Origin: CAYFVR01 sp046541515
Lineage (GTDB): Bacteria; Desulfobacterota; Desulfobacteria; Desulfobacterales; Desulfococcaceae
Assembly: GCA_046541515.1 (NCBI GenBank)
Contig: JBKHDD010000084.1
Location: 1-20,471, forward strand
Length of the DNA: 20,471 nt
Direction of reading: 5' to 3'
Made by a program: the position numbers and the translations under genes. Shown here piece by piece: positions 1 through 7,152 of this stretch (its first letter is position 1; every line of letters begins with the position of its first letter). Under the pieces are notes generated by a model, which ran no database searches, was not told where the DNA came from, and saw nothing but the letters and a program-made list of their open reading frames with translations.

Positions 1-950
1 TGGCGGCGCTGTTCCTGCTTCTCGCCCCGCTGGCCGCCGCCAATTTCCGGTATTCCGCCGAGCTGCGGGAAACCGTTCGGGAAGCCCGCTGGATCATGAT
101 CGTGCAGGACCTCTCCGGCTCCATGAATCGCCCGGCGGGTCCAAGCGGGGAAACCTTGGGCGATCTGGCGCTGGAGGGCGCCCGAACCTTCATCCAGCGC
201 CGCGATCCGGCCGATCTGATCGGGCTGGTGGCCTTTTCCAGCCACGCCCGGTTGGTCGCCCCGCCCACGCTGGATCGCGCCGTGCTGGCGGATCGGCTGG
301 CCTTGCTGGATCGCCGGTCCGACTCTGCCGTGTTTCGGGAACTGACCGCCGGCGGCGCCACCAACGTGGCCCACGCTGCATGGCTGGCGCTCTCCGGTTT
401 TCTGATGATGTCGCCGCCGGATCGCCGGCCGACGTCCGAAGCCCTGGAATCCCTTCGGGCCGCCTTCTCCGGTCGAACCGGCGATCGAATCGCCGCGCCC
501 TCGGCGCTGGACGCCGGGGTTTTCTCCCAAGGCATGGCGTTGGTCATCTTCACCGACGGCCGGATCGAAGCCGGAAGCCGGGACGGCGGTCCCAATTTCG
601 CCAACGTGGCGCGATGGTTGCGGGAGATGGGCGTGGGGCTCTATCTGATCGTGGTGGGCGAAACCGTCGATCCGGCGGTGCGGGCGGCCGTGGCCGGAGC
701 GATCTCCGGGGCTCGGGAGGAAACTTCCGAGACGACTCCGCCCGGACGGATTTTTTTCATGCCCGGCCGCTTCGACGCGGAGCGCATTCGGACGGTGTAC
801 GGGGAAATCGACCGGTTGGAGAAAAATCGGTTGCGGGTATCCATTCGCCGGGTTCCCCGAGAAACGCGGAGACCGTTGACCGTCGCCGCCGGGGTGGTCT
901 TTTTGGGATACGGGATATGCTGGATGGTTCCTGGGTGTGGACGATGGTAG
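1..950 (+). CDS. vWA-domain membrane protein, BatA-like (5' partial)
   Basis: Reading frame is open from the left edge (codons begin at base 3), so the true start lies outside the window. The visible part opens with the end of a hydrophobic segment (ALFLLLAPLAAANF), then a von Willebrand A domain. The strand motif MIVQDLSGS carries the metal-ion-dependent adhesion site (DxSxS; Asp codon at 108-110), and FTDGR near 550 supplies a further MIDAS Asp. A C-terminal hydrophobic stretch (VAAGVVFLGYGICWMV) looks like a closing membrane helix. TM-vWA-TM is the BatA/BatB layout (Bacteroides aerotolerance family), envelope proteins usually encoded with a MoxR ATPase and a DUF58 protein, which may lie upstream. 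The stop overlaps the next gene's start, so the two are probably translationally coupled. The Bat role in stress or aerotolerance is known only loosely; no more specific function can be read here. Confidence 0.8.
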   Translation, partial: AALFLLLAPLAAANFRYSAELRETVREARWIMIVQDLSGSMNRPAGPSGETLGDLALEGARTFIQRRDPADLIGLVAFSSHARLVAPPTLDRAVLADRLALLDRRSDSAVFRELTAGGATNVAHAAWLALSGFLMMSPPDRRPTSEALESLRAAFSGRTGDRIAAPSALDAGVFSQGMALVIFTDGRIEAGSRDGGPNFANVARWLREMGVGLYLIVVGETVDPAVRAAVAGAISGAREETSETTPPGRIFFMPGRFDAERIRTVYGEIDRLEKNRLRVSIRRVPRETRRPLTVAAGVVFLGYGICWMVPGCGRW

Positions 951-1816
951 AAATCACCGAAAATCGATGCCGAAAATGGGGCGGTTTTGCGCTGGCGGCC
1001 TGTGCGGTCCTTTCGTTCGCGGTGGGCGGATTCCATTGGATTCAGGGGATGGGGAATCTTTCGGCGGCGCGGGAAATGTTCGCGCTCCGGACCGATTACC
1101 AAGCCGCTCTCGCGGCGCCGCCATCGGACGCGGAATCGGCCTTGGAAAATCTGGCGGCGGCGCTTCCCGAGGCCCGGATCGCGCTGCTCCGGCGGCAATG
1201 GGCGCGGGCCGCGGCGCTGGCGGCGGAAATCCGCGAAACCCGAAAACGCCCGGGGCTCATCGGGGAAATCCCCGCCATCCGAGATTGTCTTCGGGCGCTT
1301 TTGGAAGAAATGACCGGCCGAACCGATGCGCTCCTGGCCGATTCGGAAAATCTGAAACCGGGCCTGCGCTGGCGGGTCCGCAACCTCCGGGGCTGCGTCC
1401 GTTTGATGACCGCCTTCGTGGAAATGGAATCCGGGGAAAACGCCGGACCCGCGAGGGTGCTGCTCCGAAGCGCCGTTTCAGATTTCGCCCAGGCCATCGC
1501 CGACGTGGACGCGGCGATTCCGAATCCAAGACGGGCCGGGACCGGCGCGTCGGATGCCTCCGGCGATGGTTCGGCGAATGACGAAAACGAAATCCGGACC
1601 GATGTTGGGCGTTCCAATTTCGATTCCGCCATGGACCGCCGCGTCCCCCGATGGAACCTGGAAATGCTCCACGGCAACGCCGCCCTTCGGCAGGCGGTCT
1701 CCGCGACGCCGGGCGGGAATTCCCGGCAGCGCCTTCGGCAAGGGCTGGAAACCCTGATTCCGGGAACCGGCGGCTATTCGGCCGGCGCGCCGCTGGACCG
1801 CCGGGTGGAAAAATGA
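944..1816 (+). CDS. hypothetical membrane-anchored protein in Bat-like operon
   Basis: About 290 residues. I do not recognise the family. The ATG at 944 overlaps the upstream TAG at 948-950 and is preferred over the much longer in-frame extension, which would run back through the vWA gene; a GTG at 935 is an alternative. The N-terminus has a single hydrophobic segment (residues ~14-31, FALAACAVLSFAVGGFHW) following Arg/Lys residues, consistent with a signal anchor with most of the chain in the periplasm. The remainder is Ala/Leu/Arg/Glu-rich and probably helical up to ~190, then a low-complexity Gly/Ser/Asp/Asn linker and a short tail. It sits between two vWA genes with overlapping starts and stops, the place where Bat operons often carry TPR-type proteins (BatC/BatE). 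A helical-repeat scaffold would fit, but no TPR consensus is visible. Confidence 0.75.
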   Translation: MVEITENRCRKWGGFALAACAVLSFAVGGFHWIQGMGNLSAAREMFALRTDYQAALAAPPSDAESALENLAAALPEARIALLRRQWARAAALAAEIRETRKRPGLIGEIPAIRDCLRALLEEMTGRTDALLADSENLKPGLRWRVRNLRGCVRLMTAFVEMESGENAGPARVLLRSAVSDFAQAIADVDAAIPNPRRAGTGASDASGDGSANDENEIRTDVGRSNFDSAMDRRVPRWNLEMLHGNAALRQAVSATPGGNSRQRLRQGLETLIPGTGGYSAGAPLDRRVEK

Positions 1817-2814
1817 TTCCGGAGATCGCCTTCGCCCGTCCGATGGCGTTCTGGCTCTTTCTGCTGATTCCGTTTGTTTTGGGGGGCGTACTTCGTCTTC
1901 GCCGCCGGGCGGATCGATGGCGGCGCGAATTCAGCGGGGAAATCCGCGATCCCGCTCCGTTCCGGTGGGCGCTCGGGGCCTTTGGCGTTGCTTCCATCGG
2001 GATCATTCTGGCCTTGGCGGGGCCGTCGATTCTCCGGCCGACCGTGGTGGTGGATCGGGCCGGCATGACGGTGGTGGTGGGGCTGGACGTTTCCACATCC
2101 ATGCTGGCGGAGGACGTTTCCTTTCCGCCGGAGGATCGGGACCGATTCGAGACGCCCAACCGCCTCAACCGGGGCCGCGCCTTCGCCTTGGCATTGCTCA
2201 ACTCACTGGAAGGGGAACGCATGGGCCTGTTTTTGTTCGCCCGGGACGGCGTGGAAGTCGCGCCGCCCACGGCCGATTACGATTATCTCCGCTTCGCCAT
2301 TCGCCACATTGGAACCGAGGCCGTGGTTCGGCCGGGAAGCGATCTTGCGGCGGCGGTAAGCACCGGCGCGGCGATGGCCGGGGATTCCGGTCCCCGGACG
2401 GTGATCCTGATCTCCGACGGCGAAACGGCGGGGCCGGAAACCGACGATCCCGCCGAGGCGGCCCGCCGGGCCGGGATCCCGTTGCACACCGTCGCCGTGG
2501 GACGGGACGTGCCCGCGCTGATTCCCACCCCCGAACCGGCCACCGGCGATTTCTACCAAAACGAAACCGGAGATTATCTGACCACGCGAACCGATCCCGA
2601 GGCGTTGCGCCGCCTGTCCGCCGCCGGGGACGGGGTGTTCGTGAACGCCGAATCCCCGGAAGGGCCAGCCGGGATCGCCGAGGCCGTTGAATCCGCCGCC
2701 GTCGGTCCCGAAAACCGGCGGACCGAGCGGGTTCCCGCCGATCTTTCTCCGTTGTTTTTGACCATTTCCGCGCTGGCCTTCGCCGCCGGCCGCTTTGCCG
2801 GGGAGGGGCCATGA
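1813..2814 (+). CDS. vWA-domain membrane protein, BatB-like
   Basis: 333 residues from ATG 1813, which overlaps the previous stop (ATGA arrangement); the in-frame extension to 1651 is rejected because it lies within the preceding gene. Two N-terminal membrane helices (residues ~11-27 and ~52-70) precede a vWA domain with a complete-looking MIDAS: DVSTS at 92-96, a GSDL element near 175-178, and SDGE at 201-204. A C-terminal hydrophobic helix (~311-328) closes the protein. This is the classic BatA/BatB topology: a vWA domain held at the membrane, likely facing the periplasm. The Bat family is associated with stress tolerance and MoxR chaperone action in various bacteria; the substrate is unknown. 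Together with the upstream vWA gene it forms a likely BatA/BatB pair. The final stop overlaps the ATG of the kinase-phosphatase gene, which suggests co-translation. Confidence 0.85.
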   Translation: MIPEIAFARPMAFWLFLLIPFVLGGVLRLRRRADRWRREFSGEIRDPAPFRWALGAFGVASIGIILALAGPSILRPTVVVDRAGMTVVVGLDVSTSMLAEDVSFPPEDRDRFETPNRLNRGRAFALALLNSLEGERMGLFLFARDGVEVAPPTADYDYLRFAIRHIGTEAVVRPGSDLAAAVSTGAAMAGDSGPRTVILISDGETAGPETDDPAEAARRAGIPLHTVAVGRDVPALIPTPEPATGDFYQNETGDYLTTRTDPEALRRLSAAGDGVFVNAESPEGPAGIAEAVESAAVGPENRRTERVPADLSPLFLTISALAFAAGRFAGEGP

Positions 2815-4109
2815 TTCTGGACGTGCCGGCCTTCAGCCTGATTCTGCTGGTGGGGCCCTCCGGCACCGGGAAGTCCACCTTCGCGGCCCGCCATTTTTCG
2901 CAAACGGAGGTGGTTTCCTCGGATCGGTGCCGGGCCATGATCGTGGACGACGAGGCGGAACAGCGTGTGACGCCGGACGCCTTCGAGCTGCTGAACGTGA
3001 TCGTGAGCCGGCGGCTGAAATGGCTGCGGCTGACGGTGGTGGACGCCACCAGCCTGGAACCCAAGGCGCGGCGAAGTCTTCTGGACCTGGCCAAGCGCCA
3101 CCACTGCGAGGCGGTGGCGGTGGTGCTGGACCTTCCGCCGGATTTGTGCCGAGAACGAAACGCCGCCCGGGCGGATCGCCGGGTGGAACCGGAGGTCATC
3201 GATCGTCAGTTCGAGACGTTCCGGTCGTCGATCAAGCGCATTGGAAAGGAAGGCTTTCGTTCGGTGTTCCGGCTGGATTCCCCGGAAACGGTGGAGAACG
3301 CCCGCTTTCGGCGGGAGCGGATGCCGCCCGATTTCCGGGAGGAAACCGGCCCCTTCGACATCATCGGGGACATTCACGGCTGCGGCGACGAATTGGAAGA
3401 ACTGTTGGATCGATTGGGATACCGTTCCGAAACCGATGGCGGCCGGGTTCATCCCGAGGGGCGGAAGGTGCTCTTCCTGGGCGATTTGACCGACCGGGGG
3501 CCGCGAAATGTGTGGGTGGTCCGGACGGCGCTGGCCATGGCGCGGGAGAGCCGGGCCCTGGCCTGTCCGGGAAACCACGACGACAAGCTGGTCCGGATGC
3601 TGCGAGGTCGGGACGTGAAAGTGGACCACGGGCTGGAGCGGACCCGGGACGATTTCGACGCGCTGCCGGAAGCGGAACGGGAACGGCTGGCCGCCAACCT
3701 GATGGCCTTTTACGAAGGATTGCCAAGTCATTACGTGCTGGACGGCGGGAACCTCGTGGCGGCCCACGCCGGATTGCGGGCGGACCTGCAAGGGCGGGTG
3801 TCGCCCAAGGTGCGCAAATTTGCGCTGTTCGGAGACATCACGGGGAAGAAGGATGAACACGGCCTGCCGGTGCGCGGGGACTGGGCCGCGAACTACCGGG
3901 GCCGCGCCATGGTGGTCTACGGCCATTCCCCGGTGAAAAAGCCGGTCTGGCGGCGCCGCACCATCAACATCGACACCGGCTGCGTGTTCGGGGGGCGGTT
4001 GACGGCGCTGCGGTATCCGGAGTTGGAGCTGGTGAGCGTGGCGGCGCGGAAAACTTATGTAGAGCCGCCGAAGCCGTTTTTGGATGAGGAGGGGAGGGAA
4101 GGGGAGTAG
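2811..4109 (+). CDS. polynucleotide kinase-phosphatase without ligase domain
   Basis: 432 residues. An N-terminal P-loop kinase (GPSGTGKST, 15-23) is followed by a calcineurin-type metallophosphoesterase. Positions agree with the biochemically studied Clostridium thermocellum Pnkp: Lys21/Ser22 in the P-loop, Asp38 and Arg41 as catalytic/5'-OH-binding residues, Arg116 and Arg120 in the lid, then GDIHG (Asp187, His189), GDLTDRG (Asp225), GNHD (Asn255, His256), AHAG (His319) and YGHSP (His372). In that family the kinase phosphorylates 5'-OH RNA ends and the phosphatase removes 2',3'-cyclic or 3'-phosphates. Bacterial RNA-repair Pnkp is usually about 850 residues with a C-terminal adenylyltransferase/ligase domain; this one stops at the linker after the phosphatase. 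It is an intact ORF with no sign of frameshift, and no ligase or Hen1 gene follows. Its ATGA overlap with batB-like DNA is unusual. A broader AAA kinase/phosphoesterase role is possible. Confidence 0.85.
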   Translation: MILDVPAFSLILLVGPSGTGKSTFAARHFSQTEVVSSDRCRAMIVDDEAEQRVTPDAFELLNVIVSRRLKWLRLTVVDATSLEPKARRSLLDLAKRHHCEAVAVVLDLPPDLCRERNAARADRRVEPEVIDRQFETFRSSIKRIGKEGFRSVFRLDSPETVENARFRRERMPPDFREETGPFDIIGDIHGCGDELEELLDRLGYRSETDGGRVHPEGRKVLFLGDLTDRGPRNVWVVRTALAMARESRALACPGNHDDKLVRMLRGRDVKVDHGLERTRDDFDALPEAERERLAANLMAFYEGLPSHYVLDGGNLVAAHAGLRADLQGRVSPKVRKFALFGDITGKKDEHGLPVRGDWAANYRGRAMVVYGHSPVKKPVWRRRTINIDTGCVFGGRLTALRYPELELVSVAARKTYVEPPKPFLDEEGREGE

Positions 4110-4227
4110 GGGCCGCAGGCGGATTTTCACCAGAAATCTCCATTGACAATTTCCGCCGGTTCCTTTTTAGGGAAAGATAATTTTCTTGCCGGCGTTTTTC
4201 AGCCATTTTTGATTTCGGGAGATTCCC
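4110..4227 (+). promoter_or_regulatory. AT-richer leader of the conflict/DGR operon
   Basis: This 118-bp gap is noticeably richer in A/T than its surroundings and precedes the first gene of the long operon. A perfect TTGACA lies at 4143-4148, but the best -10-like box (GATAAT, 4176-4181) is 27 bp away, too far for a standard sigma70 pair; at 16-18 bp only weak T-rich hexamers occur. A GGGAGA ribosome binding site at 4217-4222 is 5 nt from the ATG at 4228. It probably contains the operon promoter, but the exact elements are uncertain. Confidence 0.35.
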
Positions 4228-4581
4228 ATGAAACGACAGATTTCTTTTCAGTTGGACGGTGAAGAAGAAATTATCATCGAGGTGGAGGATTCCAGTCCGG
4301 GCGGGATGCAGCGGGTGAATCGCTCCGACGAGCGGGGCGTGGAACAGAGCGGGAAGAAATTTATGGACGCGTTGGAACACATCCGTCCGGCGGCGGAAAT
4401 GGTGCTGGAATCCTTTCAAAAGCTGAATGCGCCGGACGAAATCAATTTGGAATTTGGCATGACCTTCGACGTCAAGGCGGGGGCGATTCTCACTTCCGTG
4501 GGCAGCGGGGCGAATTTCAAGGTTTCGTTGAAGTGGACGAACCCCAAAACCGAACCCAAAACCGAAGGAACGGGGGCGTAG
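4228..4581 (+). CDS. Trypco1 (CU044_2847-type) small protein
   Basis: 117 residues, preceded by GGGAGA at 5 nt spacing. The N-terminal half is a beta-rich acidic stretch (ISFQLDGEEEIIIEVEDSS), followed by a helix (~residues 35-70) and a C-terminal beta region with the typical EINLEFGMTFDVKAGAI...GANFKVSLKW pattern. This is the layout of the trypsin-co-occurring domain 1 family, previously annotated as CU044_2847. That small domain is characteristically encoded next to, or fused to, a trypsin-like protease in predicted bacterial conflict/signalling systems, and a trypsin-like gene begins 3 bp downstream here. No signal peptide or membrane helix is seen, so it should be cytoplasmic. Its biochemical role is unknown; an adaptor or regulator of the protease is the usual inference. 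The lysine/threonine-rich tail (PKTEPKTEGT) is probably disordered. Confidence 0.8.
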   Translation: MKRQISFQLDGEEEIIIEVEDSSPGGMQRVNRSDERGVEQSGKKFMDALEHIRPAAEMVLESFQKLNAPDEINLEFGMTFDVKAGAILTSVGSGANFKVSLKWTNPKTEPKTEGTGA

Positions 4582-4584
4582 CCG

Positions 4585-6108
4585 GTGGCGGGTGTGGACC
4601 CCGGCAAGGGAATTGTTCGGTTTCTTCGTGGGAACGGGGAAATCGAGGGCGTCGGGTTTCTGGTCGGTCCTCGGCGGATTTTGACCTGTGCGCATGTGTA
4701 CGAAAAAGTGCAAGAGGACAATTCCGCGAAGGTGGATTTCCCGCTTGTCCAGGGCGGGCGGGAAGTCACGGCGCGATTGGAGCTTCTTCGTCCGGCGCAA
4801 GCCAACCCCAAGCCGGGTCAGATGGAAGACATCGCGATTCTCAAAATCTCCGAAGATGAGGATTTGCCCCCAGACCTCGCTCCGCTTCCCCTGACTTCCA
4901 TTCCAGATGCGGAGTTAAAAGACCGCAAAGTGGAATTGTACGGATTCCCGGCGGACTTGGCGCGGGATTATTGGTCGAAAATGACCCTGAACCGTCCGGC
5001 TTCGGACGGTCGCATTCAGTTGGACCCGGTTCCGGAAAGTCGGCCGGTGGTTAAGGGGTACAGCGGTGGTCCGGTATGGGATTCCCGGTCGGAATCCGTT
5101 GCGGGGATGGTCATCGCGGTCAATTGGGATTCCGATGACGAGGTGGCCGCCGCCTACATGATTCCGGCTTCGGTGTTGAACCGGGCCGTTGGCGCGGAAG
5201 AAGGGAAGCCGGTTTCCTTTCCGCCGAATCTGGCCTGGAAATGCAACCGGGACGACGAATTCCGGTCTTTCTCGGTTTTTCTGGAAAACCAGCAGGACCA
5301 ATGCGACACGCGACATCCGGTCTTTTTCCTGCCGGGGAACGGAGAGGCCAACCACGAATTCTTCATTCGCCGGCTTTGCCATTCACCGAAAGTGCTTCGT
5401 CATTTCTCCTTATCCAACAAGGGCGAACCCGCACCCGCTCATTTGATCAAAGTTCCCTGGCCGGATGAAACGCAGCCCGATTTTCGTCTTCGTGGACTTC
5501 TGGAGAAGTTGTTTGACCAAATTTCCGTCGGTTCCGAGACGACGTTTTCGGGGAAGCCCGACCCCGCCGCGTTCGCGGACGCTTGCCGGCGCCGGCGTTT
5601 TAACGAATATCCGGCCGTCATGCTGTTTCACCGAATTCCCTGGGAGGTGTGGGACCGTCACGCCGTCGGGATTCTCCGCGACTATCTGCGGAATTTCTGG
5701 GCGCAGGTTCCGCTGGAAAACCTGCCCCGGTTTTTCCATTTTCTCTGTTTCATTACGCCCAAGCCGGGGGAAGCGGGGTATCGCCGTTGGCGTTGGTTGC
5801 GCGGACGGAATACTCGCCGACGGATTGTTCACACATTGCGCAGGCTGGAGGGGGATGGCGTTTGCCTTTGCCACGGATTCGACGAATTGAAAACCATCCG
5901 GGAGCGACACGTCCATTCTTGGTTCGACAGAAGGGACACGCCCCCTTGGGATGAAACGGAATACCCGGAGAAACTGAATTCGCTTTTCCAAAACAAGTCG
6001 GGTGCGCCAATGGGCAAGGTGCAGACATGGCTTTCCGAGGTGATCCGGACCGCGAACGCGAATCTCTCCCGCCCCTATTTCGACGAAAACGGAGTCTCCC
6101 CACCATGA
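4585..6108 (+). CDS. trypsin-like serine protease fused to inactive-STAND-like domain
   Basis: 507 residues from GTG 4585, 3 bp after the previous stop; GTG 4594 is an alternative start. Residues ~1-205 are a chymotrypsin-fold protease with a full apparent triad: His37 in LTCAHV, Asp82 in EDIAIL, Ser160 in GYSGGPV. No signal peptide is present, so it should act in the cytoplasm. Residues ~222-507 form a second, cysteine- and aromatic-rich domain that resembles a STAND NTPase core with lost motifs. HPVFFLPGNGEANHEFF (244-260) occupies the Walker A position without the GKT/S, and a hydrophobic strand ending MLFHRIPWEVWD resembles a degenerate Walker B. Trypsin plus inactive STAND next to Trypco1 and MoxR is a described architecture of predicted NTP-dependent conflict systems. 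The protease is inferred to be an effector unleashed by the neighbouring sensor/ATPase. The assignment of the second domain is by pattern only. The gene overlaps the MoxR start (ATGA). Confidence 0.75.
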   Translation: MAGVDPGKGIVRFLRGNGEIEGVGFLVGPRRILTCAHVYEKVQEDNSAKVDFPLVQGGREVTARLELLRPAQANPKPGQMEDIAILKISEDEDLPPDLAPLPLTSIPDAELKDRKVELYGFPADLARDYWSKMTLNRPASDGRIQLDPVPESRPVVKGYSGGPVWDSRSESVAGMVIAVNWDSDDEVAAAYMIPASVLNRAVGAEEGKPVSFPPNLAWKCNRDDEFRSFSVFLENQQDQCDTRHPVFFLPGNGEANHEFFIRRLCHSPKVLRHFSLSNKGEPAPAHLIKVPWPDETQPDFRLRGLLEKLFDQISVGSETTFSGKPDPAAFADACRRRRFNEYPAVMLFHRIPWEVWDRHAVGILRDYLRNFWAQVPLENLPRFFHFLCFITPKPGEAGYRRWRWLRGRNTRRRIVHTLRRLEGDGVCLCHGFDELKTIRERHVHSWFDRRDTPPWDETEYPEKLNSLFQNKSGAPMGKVQTWLSEVIRTANANLSRPYFDENGVSPP

Positions 6109-7139
6109 CCGAATTCGACCTTTACGCAGGCAAAGGAAAAACCCTCCGCCAGCGTCACGGGAAGGAAATGCCCCCGTTCCAATCCATCGCCGGGGACGAA
6201 GACCCATCGCTCTACCAAGCCGATGACGGCTTGCGCGACGCCGTGAACGTGGCCCTGGCCTTGGGGCAGCCGCTGCTGGTGACGGGCGAGCCGGGGACGG
6301 GGAAAACCCGGCTGGCGGCGAGCGTGGCGTGGGAGCTGGATTTGCCCCTGCTGGAATTCCACACCCAGACCGCCTCCACCGCCGCAGACCTGTTTTACCA
6401 CTTCGACTACCTGCGCCGGTTTCACGATGCCAACGCCGAAGATCTCCAACCACTGGAGTCCTACGTGACCTGCCATGCGCTCGGACTGGCCATCCTGCTG
6501 GCGCGGGAGTCGGCGGACGAGCGGCTGCTTTCCCTGCTGCCGGAGGACCCGGCGGAATGGGCGGCGGATTTGCGAAGACGGCGGGAGGCCGGGCCGTCGC
6601 GGAGCGTGGTGCTGATCGACGAGATCGACAAGGCGCCCCGGGACCTGCCCAACGACATTCTGGACGAGGTGGAGCGGATGCGCTTCCGCGTGCGGGAAAC
6701 GACGTGGCCCGCATTCGAGGCGGCCACGGAATTCCGGCCGGTGCTGATCCTCACCAGCAATTCGGAGAAGAACCTTCCGGATGCGTTTTTGCGCCGGTGC
6801 GTGTTCTACCATATTCCGTTTCCGGGGGAGGATACCCTTCGGACCATCGTTCGGAACCGGTTTGGGGAGGACGGTTTTGACGACGGTTTTTTGGACCGGG
6901 TCATCCCGGCGTTCCAAAAAATCAGAGATGAACTCAATTTGAAGAAAAAACCGGCGACGGCGGAATTTTTAAACTGGATTGGGCTACTGCGGGCGTTGGA
7001 GGTGGATTTGACCGATCCCGATTCCGCCAAGCTGAAAAGCAGCCTTTCCGTGCTGGCGAAGAACAAGGACGACCTGGACCGACTACGGGATCGGGCCGCC
7101 GCGTTATTTCCGGGGAAAGCGGGCGGTTTGGGAATATGA
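6105..7139 (+). CDS. MoxR-type AAA+ ATPase
   Basis: 344 residues. ATG 6105 overlaps the upstream stop and is chosen over in-frame extension to 6027, inside the protease gene. Walker A is GEPGTGKT at 61-68, Walker B VVLIDEID at 168-175, sensor 1 the LTSNSEK region, and an arginine-finger-like element DAFLRRCVFYHIPFP follows. The spacing and the DAFLRRC motif are those of MoxR/RavA-like AAA+ chaperones, which remodel partners carrying vWA domains. Residues ~100-165 form an insertion (YLRRFHDAN... to RRRREAGP) before Walker B, as in the MoxR branch found in conflict systems. It is encoded 13 bp before the large vWA-like/FGE-sulfatase membrane protein, its most probable client, and directly after the protease. 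A role coupling ATP hydrolysis to activation of the protease or receptor is inferred. The partner assignment rests on operon context and has not been shown. Confidence 0.9.
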   Translation: MTEFDLYAGKGKTLRQRHGKEMPPFQSIAGDEDPSLYQADDGLRDAVNVALALGQPLLVTGEPGTGKTRLAASVAWELDLPLLEFHTQTASTAADLFYHFDYLRRFHDANAEDLQPLESYVTCHALGLAILLARESADERLLSLLPEDPAEWAADLRRRREAGPSRSVVLIDEIDKAPRDLPNDILDEVERMRFRVRETTWPAFEAATEFRPVLILTSNSEKNLPDAFLRRCVFYHIPFPGEDTLRTIVRNRFGEDGFDDGFLDRVIPAFQKIRDELNLKKKPATAEFLNWIGLLRALEVDLTDPDSAKLKSSLSVLAKNKDDLDRLRDRAAALFPGKAGGLGI

Positions 7140-7152
7140 ACGTCTATCCACC

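Noticed and set aside
380..943. Extension of the second Bat-operon gene upstream of ATG 944
   Set aside because: It lies wholly within the vWA gene in another frame and has Arg/Gly-rich shadow composition.
4143..4181. TTGACA plus GATAAT as a complete promoter for the conflict operon
   Set aside because: The spacing is 27 bp, outside the 16-18 bp range; only the region as a whole is listed, at low confidence.
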